From CAYFXE01 sp964347035 (GTDB lineage: Bacteria > Acidobacteriota > Aminicenantia > Aminicenantales > Aminicenantaceae): 64,000 nucleotides of DNA. Position 1 is the first letter of the stretch; each line of letters starts with the position of its first letter. Positions 1-9,366 of the stretch are shown in pieces. The notes under the pieces are model-generated. The model did not search any database. It was not told the origin of the DNA and worked only from the letters and a program-made list of their open reading frames with translations. The stretch covers positions 1-64,000 of the forward strand of contig CAYFXE010000005.1 of NCBI GenBank assembly GCA_964347035.1. Direction: 5' to 3'. A program made the position numbers and the translations under genes.

Positions 1-43
1 TCTTGTCCTTTGACAGTTCCTTGAGGATTTTTAGATTATCCAT
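1..43 (-). CDS. Possible start of a gene running off the left edge
   Basis: An ATG at 43 reading leftward opens a frame (MDNLKILKELSKDK) that stays open to the window edge. Only 14 codons are visible, there is no convincing Shine-Dalgarno sequence, and no family can be recognised. It may equally be chance. The stretch 44-343 between this and the next gene is AT-rich. Around 139-176 it holds two near-copies of a short GTTCAAGC...TGAAC unit, and I see no gene in it. Confidence 0.25.
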   Translation of the reverse strand, partial: MDNLKILKELSKDK

Positions 44-343
44 CTGGAATTAGATGTTGAAGGGAGATGTTAAAGGCAGGCTACCGCCGTAGAGATCTGA
101 AACTACCTCCTTCTCAGTAAAAGCATATCAGAGGAGATGCGTTCAAGCCATGAACATCGTTCAAGCTCTGAACAAGTATACCTGAAAAGTTTCAGAAAAG
201 TCAATAGGATGTAGAGAATTAAAGGATAAGGGAGAAGAGATGGACGAAAAATAGCCAGATAGATGGAAAGAAAAAAAACATCGATGTTGTAATTGTAGAA
301 AGGAAGTAAAGGATTTTATTGATATCCTAAAGATCTGAGGATG

Positions 344-1780
344 TCAAAACAGGTATTCAAAAATATTTCTTATTTTTTCAAATCCTCTTACATAGTGAAG
401 GGTATCAAGCCATGTAGAATATATAAGACTTATAAGAACAAAACCCACCCATTTGTAGTTTCTTAATTCTAAGTAACGACAATCTTTCAACACCATGGCG
501 ATATAAAAACCGCTGATGTATAAGTTGAATATTAATAATGCTGTCCATCTTCCGTAATCCACCCCAACAAAATAGAGGCCTGTTATAGAAAAATTACTAA
601 TAAAAATAAATCTCAATATTAATGCATTAACTTTTGTTTTGAATTTATGGAATATTTCTTTCCAGATAAAAAATAAAATGACTAGAGAGGGAATAAATCC
701 AATTAAAGATGAGGTAATTACTTTTAAGCTATCAGTACTAAATAAATATTGCATTGTATTCTTAAGATTATCCTGATAAGTCACATAAAGTACCCTTATA
801 GAATGTTCATGAGGTGTAAAATCGGAAGATAAACCTATTTCATGAATAAAATTATTATAAGAGATACTTTCTTGGTTTCCAAAAGCCAGAACAGTAATAA
901 AAGATAATAATACAGGTATTGAAATACAGCTTATTAGTTTGATCATTCGTCTAAAACTTATTTTTTGATGATAAAGAGTGAATATACTCAAGGCAATAAT
1001 TATAGGAAAATTCATTAATAAGAAGGCTTCATGAATAAGTATTGCCATAGCACAAATAATCCCTATGCCAAAATATAAAATTAATGATGTGTGTCGAATT
1101 AAAAATATTAATATAATCAATGTGAGTAAATAATTTATTTGGTCAAGTCTACCTATTTCTGAAGCAAAAAAGGATACAGTTGCTGAAGAAGAGAAAAAAA
1201 TTAGAATAGGTAAAGTAGCTTTCCAATGACAAAAGCTTTTTATTGCTCTCCACGTATAAACTAATAAAAGTAATAATAAAGATAAAAAAATTAAAAAGGT
1301 GAATAATTGAATAAAAGCCTTTTTTTCATGTAACTCACCAAATAGCACATTACTGAGACTTCCGACTAATCCTCTTTTGATAAAACCATATTTATACGTA
1401 AATAGCCAATATGTGCCAAACCAATCTTGGAAGATAACAATATTAAATAACGTTCTGAAGCCAATTATTGCTACTCCGACAAAAAAAAGATGAATTTTAT
1501 ACTGATAATTCTTAATGAACTGACCTAATTTTGAATAATAAATATTGTTTTTAAATATGGCGAAAATTGTTGAGAGAATCAAAAACACACTACCACACAG
1601 CAAGGCTATATATCTTAAATTCTTTATAAAATTATGACTTTTACTAGTAAGAAGATGATCTTGTGATAAATATTTTGCCACGAATTCAGGGGTAACAATA
1701 AAATAAAATAATATCCCTATTAAGCCGTATACTAAAATGATGATTCCATGATAGAGGATATTTTTTTCATCACTTTTCAT
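344..1780 (-). CDS. Polytopic membrane protein, polysaccharide-locus type
   Basis: The 478-residue protein is almost entirely hydrophobic, with roughly ten or more membrane segments separated by short loops. A loop near residue 130 contains YGFIKRGLVGSL. I associate GF-[IV]-x-RGL-x-GxL loops with integral membrane proteins of surface-polysaccharide clusters, possibly polymerases or glycosyltransferases, but I cannot name the family firmly. GGAG lies seven bases before the ATG at 1780. Base composition is far more AT-rich than the genes to the right, and codons favour A/T endings, which suggests acquisition by transfer. No partner gene is visible because the window edge is close. Confidence 0.6.
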   Translation of the reverse strand: MKSDEKNILYHGIIILVYGLIGILFYFIVTPEFVAKYLSQDHLLTSKSHNFIKNLRYIALLCGSVFLILSTIFAIFKNNIYYSKLGQFIKNYQYKIHLFFVGVAIIGFRTLFNIVIFQDWFGTYWLFTYKYGFIKRGLVGSLSNVLFGELHEKKAFIQLFTFLIFLSLLLLLLVYTWRAIKSFCHWKATLPILIFFSSSATVSFFASEIGRLDQINYLLTLIILIFLIRHTSLILYFGIGIICAMAILIHEAFLLMNFPIIIALSIFTLYHQKISFRRMIKLISCISIPVLLSFITVLAFGNQESISYNNFIHEIGLSSDFTPHEHSIRVLYVTYQDNLKNTMQYLFSTDSLKVITSSLIGFIPSLVILFFIWKEIFHKFKTKVNALILRFIFISNFSITGLYFVGVDYGRWTALLIFNLYISGFYIAMVLKDCRYLELRNYKWVGFVLISLIYSTWLDTLHYVRGFEKIRNIFEYLF

Positions 1781-2383
1781 TCCTTTTCTCCATGAAATGA
1801 ATATTAATTTTGACTTTTGAAATGGAATACCTGCATAGAAAATGGAGCAAAGGTAATATTTTTTTGCATTCTTGTTTAATCCTTTAGAAAAGATACATTA
1901 GACGCTACCGCCCTTAGAAATAATCGACATAACAGATTATGTTGTTCTGTATATCCGATAGTTAAAATCCGGATTGCTGGGCGGAATACATTATAAATAT
2001 ATATGAGACGGCTAGACAGACAAATCTAATTCCATAAGGTTTAAAAAATAAAATTTATCCTGATCATTATTAAAAATTTTTCGGTTGTTTTTTTTCTTGG
2101 AAATGACGCGGGAGAGTAAGTCTCTACTCTCACTCCTCGAGTGTCGTGCCATACGGGGCCTTCCGGCTTAAAAAAAAGTATTTTTGATACTTTAATCTGA
2201 AGGGAACTATTTGTCAAAGTCGACATTTCTGATGTTAAGACGAATTGATGAGACTTTTACATGTCCTGATGTTAAATAAAAGATCATTTAAAGTATGATC
2301 AACGTACTTGAGGGAGAAACGAAAAAGTCTCGATATATTGATTCTCCAGGGGAGATATGTTATTTTTTTCAGAGGACCATAAC
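1781..2383. other. AT-rich intergenic region
   Basis: About 600 bases lie between the divergent membrane-protein gene and lptD. A 61-codon leftward open frame at 2041-2226 has low-complexity, unconvincing composition and is not called. A small hairpin with 7-bp arms (GAGAGTA/TACTCTC) lies near 2111-2130. The region should contain the promoters for both flanking genes, but I could not choose a convincing -35/-10 pair. Confidence 0.4.
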
Positions 2384-4570
2384 ATGATAACAAAGATGCG
2401 GATTTTCCTCTTCGTTGTTTTTTTTATCATCGCCCTTCCTGTGATAGGTCATGTCTTATTCTGCCAAGAATCAGGTTCTTCCTTCGGGGACGTCAATATC
2501 ATCGCTCAATATCAGGAAAAGCTGGAGGATCGCATCCTCGCTACAGGAAATGTTGAAGTTCATTACAAAGATATAAAGCTTTTTGCCGACAGAATAGAGC
2601 TCAACACTGAAACCAAGGATGTTTTTGCGGAAGGAAATGTCTCGATACATTTTCCTGATGAGGTCATAAATTGTGAACGGCTCCAGTTCAATTTGGATTC
2701 CTCTCAAGGAGAGCTGAAAAGCGTTTTCGGAAGCATTCAGGAATCCATTTATTATGAAGCGGATTCGATCAAAAGAAAGGATGCGAACCTTTACAATTTC
2801 AAAAAAGCAAAAATCACTTCCTGTGCGCAGGCTGTCCCTCGCTGGAAATTTTCCTGTGCTCAAGCTAACTTCAAGAGAAATGATTATATCGAGATGTGGC
2901 ACTCTGTCCTGTCTATAAAAAAGATCCCTGTCTTCTATTTTCCATATTTACGGTATCCGCTGGATAAGGAAAGAGCCACTGGTTTTTTGATGCCCCAACT
3001 CGGCTATTCAGGAGTCAAGGGACTCTTTTATTCCCAGGGCTTTTATCTGGCTCTAAAGAGAAACATGGATGCATCCTTTAACGTTGATTATTATTCTGCT
3101 CGAGGCGTTGGAGGCGGACTGGAGTATAGATACCTATTTTCTTCAGGAACAGGAGGGGATCTTAAAGCATACGTCTTCAAATTTAAGAAGGATCCAGAAG
3201 AAGAGCCTATCGACAATGCCTATATCATCCGTTTTAATCACAACCAACCCCTGCCGCTGAACTTCTCTCTTTTTGCCAACGTCGATTATCAAAGCTCTTT
3301 TGATTTTTTAAGAGAGTTCGACAATAATTTTAAGCGAGCAGTCGTTTCTAACCGGGCTTCAGTGGTCTATCTGTCAAGAGCCTGGTCCAATTTTAACTTT
3401 AGCGCCCGTGTCTCCAGGTTTGAATCTTATTATGCCGAGGCAAATATCTCGAGTATTAAGAAAGATTTTCCCAAGCTATCTTTTGATGTTTCCCAGATAA
3501 AAGTTTTCTCACCTCTATATTTTTCATTCTCCTCCATCTTCGAGCGCTGGCAATTTGGCTGGGATAGTGAATACAGAGCTGGAACACAGAGACGCTCACA
3601 GAGCCTGAAGCTTACCCCTGAACTGACTCTTCCTTTTACAGCTATACCCTGGATTACCCTGAATTCTACATTTGTGGCTAAATTTAATTATTATTTCAAA
3701 AGTTACAAACCAGGAATAATTCGCATTCCTGGTCGTTTTCCTGCCTCAGGCAATGTTGTTGACGAAGCTCTGTTAAGCACCAATTATTCGATGCGTACCG
3801 AGCTCATCGGCCCCATTTTTTACAAGGTCTTTTTCGGGGCGGACGGCAGCCCAAAATTAAAGCATATCATTGAACCATCTGTAAGCTACCAATATGACAG
3901 TCCGGTCTCTGCTTCTGATAGGATTATTACCCTGATTCCTTATTTTTTTCGATATCATCAACTCAACTATAGGCTCACTAACCGCTTTTTGATAAAACAG
4001 AACGACATGCCGAGGGAGGTTTTCACTTTAGGGATATCACAGACTTATTATCTTGCGCCTGAGGAGAGCCCCCTTCAACAATTTGAACAATTTTTTGATG
4101 GAGACATCCCTTCGTTTTCTGATATCGAAGGATACATAAGGTTTTACCCTTCTCATAAATACAGCATCGATGTTTCAACAGCATACAATCCTTATCAAAA
4201 GGTTTTTCCGAGCTTACGCTTGGGAGTAAGCCTGGGGAGGATAGGAGATCCGGTGATGTGTAGCATAAACTGGTTTAAAGGCACTAATCCTTATTACAAA
4301 GATGAAGTCTATGATCGCCATCAAATCAGTTTCACGGGGGGAGTGGTCATCCGGAAAATTAACCTAGAGGCCCTGACGACGCTTGATTTTAACATCAAGG
4401 AAAGAAAGATGCTGTACACACTTGCTTCCTTGATTTACCATTATCAATGCCTGAGTTTTAAGGCTGACCTCAAGATATTCTATTTTCGAGAAAAACCTGA
4501 AACGCAGTTCCGAATTTCCTTCGGGTTGGGAAACATCGGGAAGACAACCGATATATTGGGAGGATATTGA
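2384..4570 (+). CDS. lptD: LPS-assembly outer-membrane protein LptD
   Basis: LptD inserts lipopolysaccharide into the outer leaflet of the outer membrane, working with the lipoprotein LptE and fed by the LptA bridge. The protein has a hydrophobic signal segment, then an OstA/LptA-like beta-jellyroll (about residues 25-120, with repeats such as ILATGNVEVHYKDIKLFADR). A long beta-barrel follows, rich in alternating aromatic strands (RATGFLMPQLGYSG region onward). Length, about 728 residues, is normal for LptD. An in-frame ATG at 2357 sits only two bases after GGAG. The ATG at 2384 has AGAGGA seven bases upstream and leads directly into the signal peptide, so I chose it. It stands at the head of the polysaccharide locus. 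Confidence 0.85.
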   Translation: MITKMRIFLFVVFFIIALPVIGHVLFCQESGSSFGDVNIIAQYQEKLEDRILATGNVEVHYKDIKLFADRIELNTETKDVFAEGNVSIHFPDEVINCERLQFNLDSSQGELKSVFGSIQESIYYEADSIKRKDANLYNFKKAKITSCAQAVPRWKFSCAQANFKRNDYIEMWHSVLSIKKIPVFYFPYLRYPLDKERATGFLMPQLGYSGVKGLFYSQGFYLALKRNMDASFNVDYYSARGVGGGLEYRYLFSSGTGGDLKAYVFKFKKDPEEEPIDNAYIIRFNHNQPLPLNFSLFANVDYQSSFDFLREFDNNFKRAVVSNRASVVYLSRAWSNFNFSARVSRFESYYAEANISSIKKDFPKLSFDVSQIKVFSPLYFSFSSIFERWQFGWDSEYRAGTQRRSQSLKLTPELTLPFTAIPWITLNSTFVAKFNYYFKSYKPGIIRIPGRFPASGNVVDEALLSTNYSMRTELIGPIFYKVFFGADGSPKLKHIIEPSVSYQYDSPVSASDRIITLIPYFFRYHQLNYRLTNRFLIKQNDMPREVFTLGISQTYYLAPEESPLQQFEQFFDGDIPSFSDIEGYIRFYPSHKYSIDVSTAYNPYQKVFPSLRLGVSLGRIGDPVMCSINWFKGTNPYYKDEVYDRHQISFTGGVVIRKINLEALTTLDFNIKERKMLYTLASLIYHYQCLSFKADLKIFYFREKPETQFRISFGLGNIGKTTDILGGY

Positions 4571-4702
4571 GAAGAAAGACTCTGATGGCCTATACTAGAG
4601 TCCAATAATATAAGGAGGAAAAAGGGCAGAGTAGAAATGAAGAAACGAGTCAAATGCTTTTCTTCCTCATTTTTCTTTTGCTAAATAAAGAGGAGATATT
4701 AA

Positions 4703-5767
4703 ATGAAAGGGTTGATACTCAGTGGCGGAAAGGGAACAAGGCTTCGTCCTTTAACCTTTACCCAGGCAAAACAGTTGGTTCCCGTGGCTAATAAACCAGT
4801 CCTGTTCTATGGCATAGAGGCCTTGAAAGCAGCGGGAATCGAGGAGATTGGCATTGTGGTCGGTGACACTAAACATGAAATCATGGAAGCAGCCGGAGAC
4901 GGCAGCCGTTGGGACATTCGCATCACCTTCATTGAGCAAGAGGCCCCTTTAGGGTTGGCCCATGCCGTGAAGATTTCAGAGGGTTTCTTGGGGAAGGAAC
5001 CCTTTGTTATGTATTTGGGGGATAACATCTTAAAGAGCGGAGTCAAATCTTTAGTCGAAGAGTTCCAGGAAAAGAAACTTAATTCTCTGATTCTACTCAC
5101 CGAGGTCCCGAACGCTCAAATGTTCGGAGTGGCCGAGCTTGAGGATGGAAAAGTGGTAAGGCTTGTGGAAAAGCCCAAAGAGCCCAAAAGCAATCTGGCT
5201 TTAGTGGGAGTCTATATGTTTGATTTTCATGTCTTCGAGGCTGTCAATTCCATAAAGCCTTCCTGGAGAAATGAGCTTGAAATCACCGATGCCATTCAAT
5301 ACCTCGTCGATAAAGGCTATGACGTTCATCCCCATATTGTGACAGGGTGGTGGAAAGATACAGGTAAAATAGAAGATATCCTGGAAGCTAACCGTCTCAT
5401 TTTAGAATCTATCCAAGGGAAAATGGAAGGGAAGATTGATGAGACCTCCAAGATTAATGGTCAAGTGATAATAGGGAAGGACACCTCTATCAAACACAGC
5501 ATTATCAGAGGTCCGGCTATTATTGGAGAAGAATGTGATATTGTGGATTCTTATATAGGACCGTTCACCTCCATCCAAAGAAGATGTCATATCATTAAAA
5601 CCGAATTGGAACACAGCATAGTCCTCGAGGGAAGCGAGATCCAAGATGTGGGGAGCCGAATTGATGAGAGCTTGATTGGACGAGAGGTCAAGATATTCAA
5701 ATGCCCCCCTAAACCATCGGTCTACCGCTTCATGGTCGGCGATAACAGCGAGATCGGCATCAAATAA
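4703..5767 (+). CDS. rmlA: Glucose-1-phosphate thymidylyltransferase, long form
   Basis: This enzyme makes dTDP-glucose from glucose-1-phosphate and dTTP, the first step toward dTDP-deoxysugars. The nucleotidyltransferase signature LSGGKGTRLRPLTFTQAKQL is at residues 6-25. The nucleotidyltransferase domain runs to about 235. It is followed by a left-handed beta-helix tail with hexapeptide-like turns (IIGKDTSIKHSIIRGPAIIG), as in long RmlA-like proteins of 350-360 residues. GAGGAGA lies just before the ATG. The gene is followed by rmlC and rmlB in the same direction. A different sugar-1-phosphate or nucleotide specificity cannot be excluded for the long form. Confidence 0.85.
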   Translation: MKGLILSGGKGTRLRPLTFTQAKQLVPVANKPVLFYGIEALKAAGIEEIGIVVGDTKHEIMEAAGDGSRWDIRITFIEQEAPLGLAHAVKISEGFLGKEPFVMYLGDNILKSGVKSLVEEFQEKKLNSLILLTEVPNAQMFGVAELEDGKVVRLVEKPKEPKSNLALVGVYMFDFHVFEAVNSIKPSWRNELEITDAIQYLVDKGYDVHPHIVTGWWKDTGKIEDILEANRLILESIQGKMEGKIDETSKINGQVIIGKDTSIKHSIIRGPAIIGEECDIVDSYIGPFTSIQRRCHIIKTELEHSIVLEGSEIQDVGSRIDESLIGREVKIFKCPPKPSVYRFMVGDNSEIGIK

Positions 5768-5901
5768 AAAAGAGGACAATCCCGATTTTTTAGCATTTCC
5801 TAAATCATACCAACAAATATAAGGACAATCTCCGTTATTATTGATTATCGGTGGTGGTTATGTTAAAAAAAAAGGACTTTCCCTATCCTGAGGAGGAAAG
5901 A

Positions 5902-6357
5902 ATGATTGATGGAGTGAAGACAAAAACACTGCGAGTGATTCCTGATGAGAGAGGGCGGCTGATGGAAATACTGCGAGCCGATGACAGCCTGTTTTCGAAG
6001 TTTGGGCAGGTCTACATGACGACAACATATCCTGGTGTGGTTAAGGCCTGGCATAAGCATGTCAAACAGACAGACAATGTCGCCTGTGTCCAGGGGATGA
6101 TCAAACTGGCTTTGTATGATTCCCGGGAAGATTCACCCACATTCAAGGAGGTCAGCCAAATCTACATGGGTGTCCATAATCCGATGCTTATCCAGATCCC
6201 TCCAGACATTTACCACGGATGGATGTGTGTTAGCGAGGAAGAAGCCATAATTGTCAATATTCCCACGGAAGTCTATGATTATAAAAACCCGGACGAACAA
6301 CGCTTAGATCCTCATAAAAATGAGATTCCCTATGACTGGAGTAGAAAGGATGGATGA
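5902..6357 (+). CDS. rmlC: dTDP-4-dehydrorhamnose 3,5-epimerase family protein
   Basis: RmlC-type cupins epimerise dTDP-4-keto-6-deoxyglucose at C3 and C5. The sequence begins MIDGVKTKTLRVIPDERGRL, the typical N-terminus of a family branch carrying PDERGRLMEILR. It continues with WHKHVKQTDNVACVQG, whose histidine lies in the cupin core. GAGGAGG at 5890-5896, five bases before the ATG at 5902, decides this start over in-frame GTG 5851 and ATG 5860. The resulting 151 residues are slightly short for RmlC (about 180), as in the branch acting on other nucleotide sugars. The 3' end overlaps rmlB by 8 bases, so translation is probably coupled. Confidence 0.8.
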   Translation: MIDGVKTKTLRVIPDERGRLMEILRADDSLFSKFGQVYMTTTYPGVVKAWHKHVKQTDNVACVQGMIKLALYDSREDSPTFKEVSQIYMGVHNPMLIQIPPDIYHGWMCVSEEEAIIVNIPTEVYDYKNPDEQRLDPHKNEIPYDWSRKDG

Positions 6358-7390
6358 AGAACGAACAATAGAAAAATTGACTCTTTTGGTGACAGGGGGA
6401 GCCGGCTTTATCGGCAGCAATTTCATCCATTATGTACTGGCCAATTATCCTGAATGCAGGGTCATCAATCTCGACAAACTGACCTATGCTGGAAATCTGG
6501 ACAATTTGAAGGATGTCGAAGACAATCCTCGCTATGAATTCATCAAGGGGGATATCCGAGACAAGGAGCTTGTACAGGACATCTTCAAAAGAGTGCAGGG
6601 TGTTATCCATTTTGCCGCAGAGACTCATGTGGATCGTTCCATCATGGATGCTGGAGAATTTGTGCTGACTGATGTTTACGGTACTTTTATCCTGCTGGAA
6701 GCCCTGAAGAATGTGGGGTCATCTATCGAATTTTTCCTCCATATCTCCACCGATGAAGTTTACGGCAGTCGAGAAACTGGGTTTTTTAAGGAAGATGATC
6801 CGTTGTCTCCTTCCTCGCCTTATGCGGCAAGCAAGGCGGGAGCAGATAGGCTCGCTTATTCCTACTGGGTGACGTACCAGCTCCCGATTATTATCCTTCG
6901 CCCCAGCAACAATTTCGGTCCTTACCAGTACCCTGAAAAGTTCATCCCGCTTTTTGTGACCAATGCCTTAGAAGGAAGGAACCTGCCGCTGTACGGGAAA
7001 GGGACGAATGTGCGGGACTGGCTTTATGTGGAGGATAACTGTCGGGCCATTGATCTCATAATGCAAAAAGGAGAGATAGGAGAAGCTTACAATGTGGGGG
7101 CGAGCAACGAGGTCCAGAATATCGTTATTGCAGAGAGAATCGTTGAGCTCCTAGGGCGGCCCAAAAGCCTGATAAAGTTTGTTCCAGACAGGCTGGGACA
7201 TGACAAACGCTATGCCCTGGACTGTCAAAAAATTCATGCCTTAGGTTGGAAACCTCAGGCTGAGTTCCAAGACGCTTTGACTTCGACCGTCCGCTGGTAT
7301 GAAGAGAACACAGTGTGGTGGCAAAATATCAAGAAGAAAAGCAAGGATTTCCAGAAGTTCTACAAAAATTATTACAAATATAGAAAATAG
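6350..7390 (+). CDS. rmlB: dTDP-glucose 4,6-dehydratase
   Basis: This extended short-chain dehydrogenase converts dTDP-glucose to dTDP-4-keto-6-deoxyglucose using bound NAD. The Rossmann motif TGGAGFIGSNF is near the N-terminus, followed by HFAAETHVDRSI, STDEVYG and the catalytic YAASK (Tyr-x3-Lys). RPSNNFGPYQYPEKFIP is the RmlB hallmark loop. The start at 6350 has GGAG eight bases upstream and overlaps the end of the epimerase gene. An in-frame ATG at 6320 is also possible. About 346 residues is normal. No rmlD follows; the next two genes encode other reductases of the same superfamily. Confidence 0.92.
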   Translation: MDEERTIEKLTLLVTGGAGFIGSNFIHYVLANYPECRVINLDKLTYAGNLDNLKDVEDNPRYEFIKGDIRDKELVQDIFKRVQGVIHFAAETHVDRSIMDAGEFVLTDVYGTFILLEALKNVGSSIEFFLHISTDEVYGSRETGFFKEDDPLSPSSPYAASKAGADRLAYSYWVTYQLPIIILRPSNNFGPYQYPEKFIPLFVTNALEGRNLPLYGKGTNVRDWLYVEDNCRAIDLIMQKGEIGEAYNVGASNEVQNIVIAERIVELLGRPKSLIKFVPDRLGHDKRYALDCQKIHALGWKPQAEFQDALTSTVRWYEENTVWWQNIKKKSKDFQKFYKNYYKYRK

Positions 7391-7438
7391 GCCGACGGTC
7401 TACCCAGAAGAGTATTTTCTGTATTTAGAAGTGAATAA

Positions 7439-8396
7439 ATGAGAGTCTTGATCACGGGAATCANNNNNNNNNNCCGGAAGCCATCTGGCTGATTATATCC
7501 TGGAAAATCATCCTGACGTTGAAGTCTTCGGGACAATTCGCTGGCGGAGCCAGAGAGAAAACATTCGTCACATCGAACAGAGGATAGGTCTTTTTGAAGG
7601 GGACCTCAAGGATATCATCTCCATAAAGAAGTGCCTATCTGAGATAAAACCAGAGTGGATCTTTCATCTTGCCGCCCAGAGTTTTGTTCCCACCTCATGG
7701 AATTGTCCAGCTGAGACTTTTTCCATTAACGCCATCGGGCAGATTAACCTTTTCGAGGCCATCCTTAGCCTTAAGCGTTCCCCGAAGATTCAGGTTGCTG
7801 GTTCCAGTGAGGAGTACGGGCTCGTCCATCCTGAGGAGCTGCCGATGGTTGAAACCATTCCTTTGCGGCCCTTGAGCCCTTATGCTGTGAGCAAGGTTGC
7901 CCAGGATTTGTTAGCCTGGCAGTACTTCAAGAGCTATGGCTTGAAAACAGTCCGGACAAGAGGATTCAATCATACAGGACCCCGCAGAGGCGAGGTTTTC
8001 ATATGTTCCAATTTTGCTAAGCAGATTGCCGAGATCGAGAAAGGAAAGAGAGAGCCCCTCATTCATGTCGGCAATTTAGAGGCGAAAAGAGACTTTACTG
8101 ATGTTCGAGATACTGTCCGTGCCTACTGGTTAAGCCTGGAGAAAGGGGAAGAAGGTGATGTCTATAACATCGGGACGGGGAAGGCATACTCCATGAAGGA
8201 AGTCTTAGATATGCTCCTTTCAATGAGCAAAATGAATGTTAATGTCGAGGTCGATCCTCATAGGCTGCGTCCCTCAGATGTTCCGATCCTTCTCTCTGAC
8301 TGCACGAAATTCATGAGAATCTCGGGCTGGAAGCCAAAAATTCCTTTTCTTGATTCGATCCGAGATTTGCTCGATTACTGGAGAGAGAGAGTCTGA
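7439..8396 (+). CDS. NAD-dependent epimerase/dehydratase, GDP-6-deoxymannose reductase-like (interrupted by gap)
   Basis: The frame starts MRVLITGI, is cut by ten Ns inside the glycine-rich NAD(P) motif, and resumes GSHLADYILE. The downstream part carries HLAAQSF, GSSEEYG, the catalytic YAVSK and GFNHTGPRRG, and runs to residue about 319. The pattern matches RMD/GMD-type nucleotide-sugar reductases that reduce or modify 4-keto-6-deoxy sugars. Counting codons to a family-standard GFxGSH motif requires nine missing bases rather than ten, so the gene is probably intact in nature. It is a tandem paralogue of the next gene (shared RDFTDVRD, EVLD and LRDLL-YWR segments). Confidence 0.75.
7464..7473. 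other. Assembly gap (10 N)
   Basis: Ten Ns fall in the Rossmann glycine motif of the reductase gene. Reading frames on the two sides differ by one base if the gap is taken as ten, and agree if it is nine. Confidence 0.95.
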
Positions 8397-8398
8397 GT

Positions 8399-9346
8399 TT
8401 GGGCCTTAAGGTTTTCATAAGTGGTGCCACCGGCTTTGTCGGATCCCATCTCATCGATTGCTTGGATTCGCCGGAATACGAGATTTTTGGAACTTCCTTT
8501 CCAGAGAAACCTAAAAAGAGCGGTGCTCGGGGACATAAGATTTTCTATTTAGATATAAGATCTGATGAAGATGTTCTCCAGGTGGTAAGGGAGATCCAGC
8601 CGGACTGGATTTTCCACCTTGCCGCTGTCTCCAATGTGGGACAATCATGGGAGAAAAGGAAAGAGACGATGGAGATAAATCTGATGGGAACTTTCCACCT
8701 TCTGGAATCCACAAGACAATTCGCTCCAAAAGCTCGGGTCCTTTTCGTGAGCTCTGCGGATGTCTATGGGATTTTAATGCCAAGGGAAGGAGTGTTCCAC
8801 GAAGAGGTCTCTCAGCGTCCGGCGAATCCCTATGCCCTCACCAAAATATGCGGGGAAATGCTGAGTCAGTTTTATTCCAAGTTGGAGAAGCTTGATATCG
8901 TCATCGCCCGCTCTTTTCCCCACACAGGCCCTGGGCAGAGCCCCGATTTTGTCTGCTCGGATTGGGCATATCAGATTGCGTGCATTGAAAAGGGAAAAGA
9001 GGAGCCTGTTATAAAGGTTGGAAACTGTAAGCTCAAGAGAGATTTTACTGATGTCAGGGATGTCGTCAAAGCTTACATTCTTCTCTTGGAAAAGGGAAGA
9101 AGCGGAGAGGCCTACAATGTCTCATCTGGTAGAGCTGTTCAATTGCAAGAAGTCCTGGATATTCTTCTCTCATTTTCCGAGAAAAAAATAGAAGTTGAGG
9201 TGGATCAGCAGAAGGTTAGGAAGGTAGATATTTCCCTTCTTGTTGGTGACAATCGAAAAATCAAGAAGCAGACGTCCTGGGAGCCGAAGATTCCGTTGAA
9301 TCAATCCCTTCGTGATTTATTGGAATACTGGCGGAGTCATATTTAA
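8399..9346 (+). CDS. NAD-dependent epimerase/dehydratase, GDP-4-keto-6-deoxymannose reductase-like
   Basis: A 315-residue extended SDR protein with Rossmann motif SGATGFVGSHL, HLAAVSNVGQS, SSADVYG, catalytic YALTK and SFPHTGPGQ. These fit RMD-type enzymes, which reduce 4-keto-6-deoxy nucleotide sugars. It begins with TTG two bases after the preceding stop, so coupled translation is likely. Its closest relative in the window is the preceding gene. With rmlA, rmlB and rmlC present but rmlD absent, one of this pair could supply the final reduction of the deoxysugar. That substrate assignment is inference. Confidence 0.78.
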   Translation: MGLKVFISGATGFVGSHLIDCLDSPEYEIFGTSFPEKPKKSGARGHKIFYLDIRSDEDVLQVVREIQPDWIFHLAAVSNVGQSWEKRKETMEINLMGTFHLLESTRQFAPKARVLFVSSADVYGILMPREGVFHEEVSQRPANPYALTKICGEMLSQFYSKLEKLDIVIARSFPHTGPGQSPDFVCSDWAYQIACIEKGKEEPVIKVGNCKLKRDFTDVRDVVKAYILLLEKGRSGEAYNVSSGRAVQLQEVLDILLSFSEKKIEVEVDQQKVRKVDISLLVGDNRKIKKQTSWEPKIPLNQSLRDLLEYWRSHI

Positions 9347-9366
9347 AAAACTAAGAAATTCCCTTT

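Noticed and set aside
2041..2226. 61-codon leftward open frame before lptD
   Set aside because: AT-driven low-complexity translation, no ribosome site and no neighbour support.
4637..4684. Possible short leader peptide before rmlA (MKKRVKCFSSSFFFC)
   Set aside because: AGGAGG is too far upstream and no attenuator hairpin follows.
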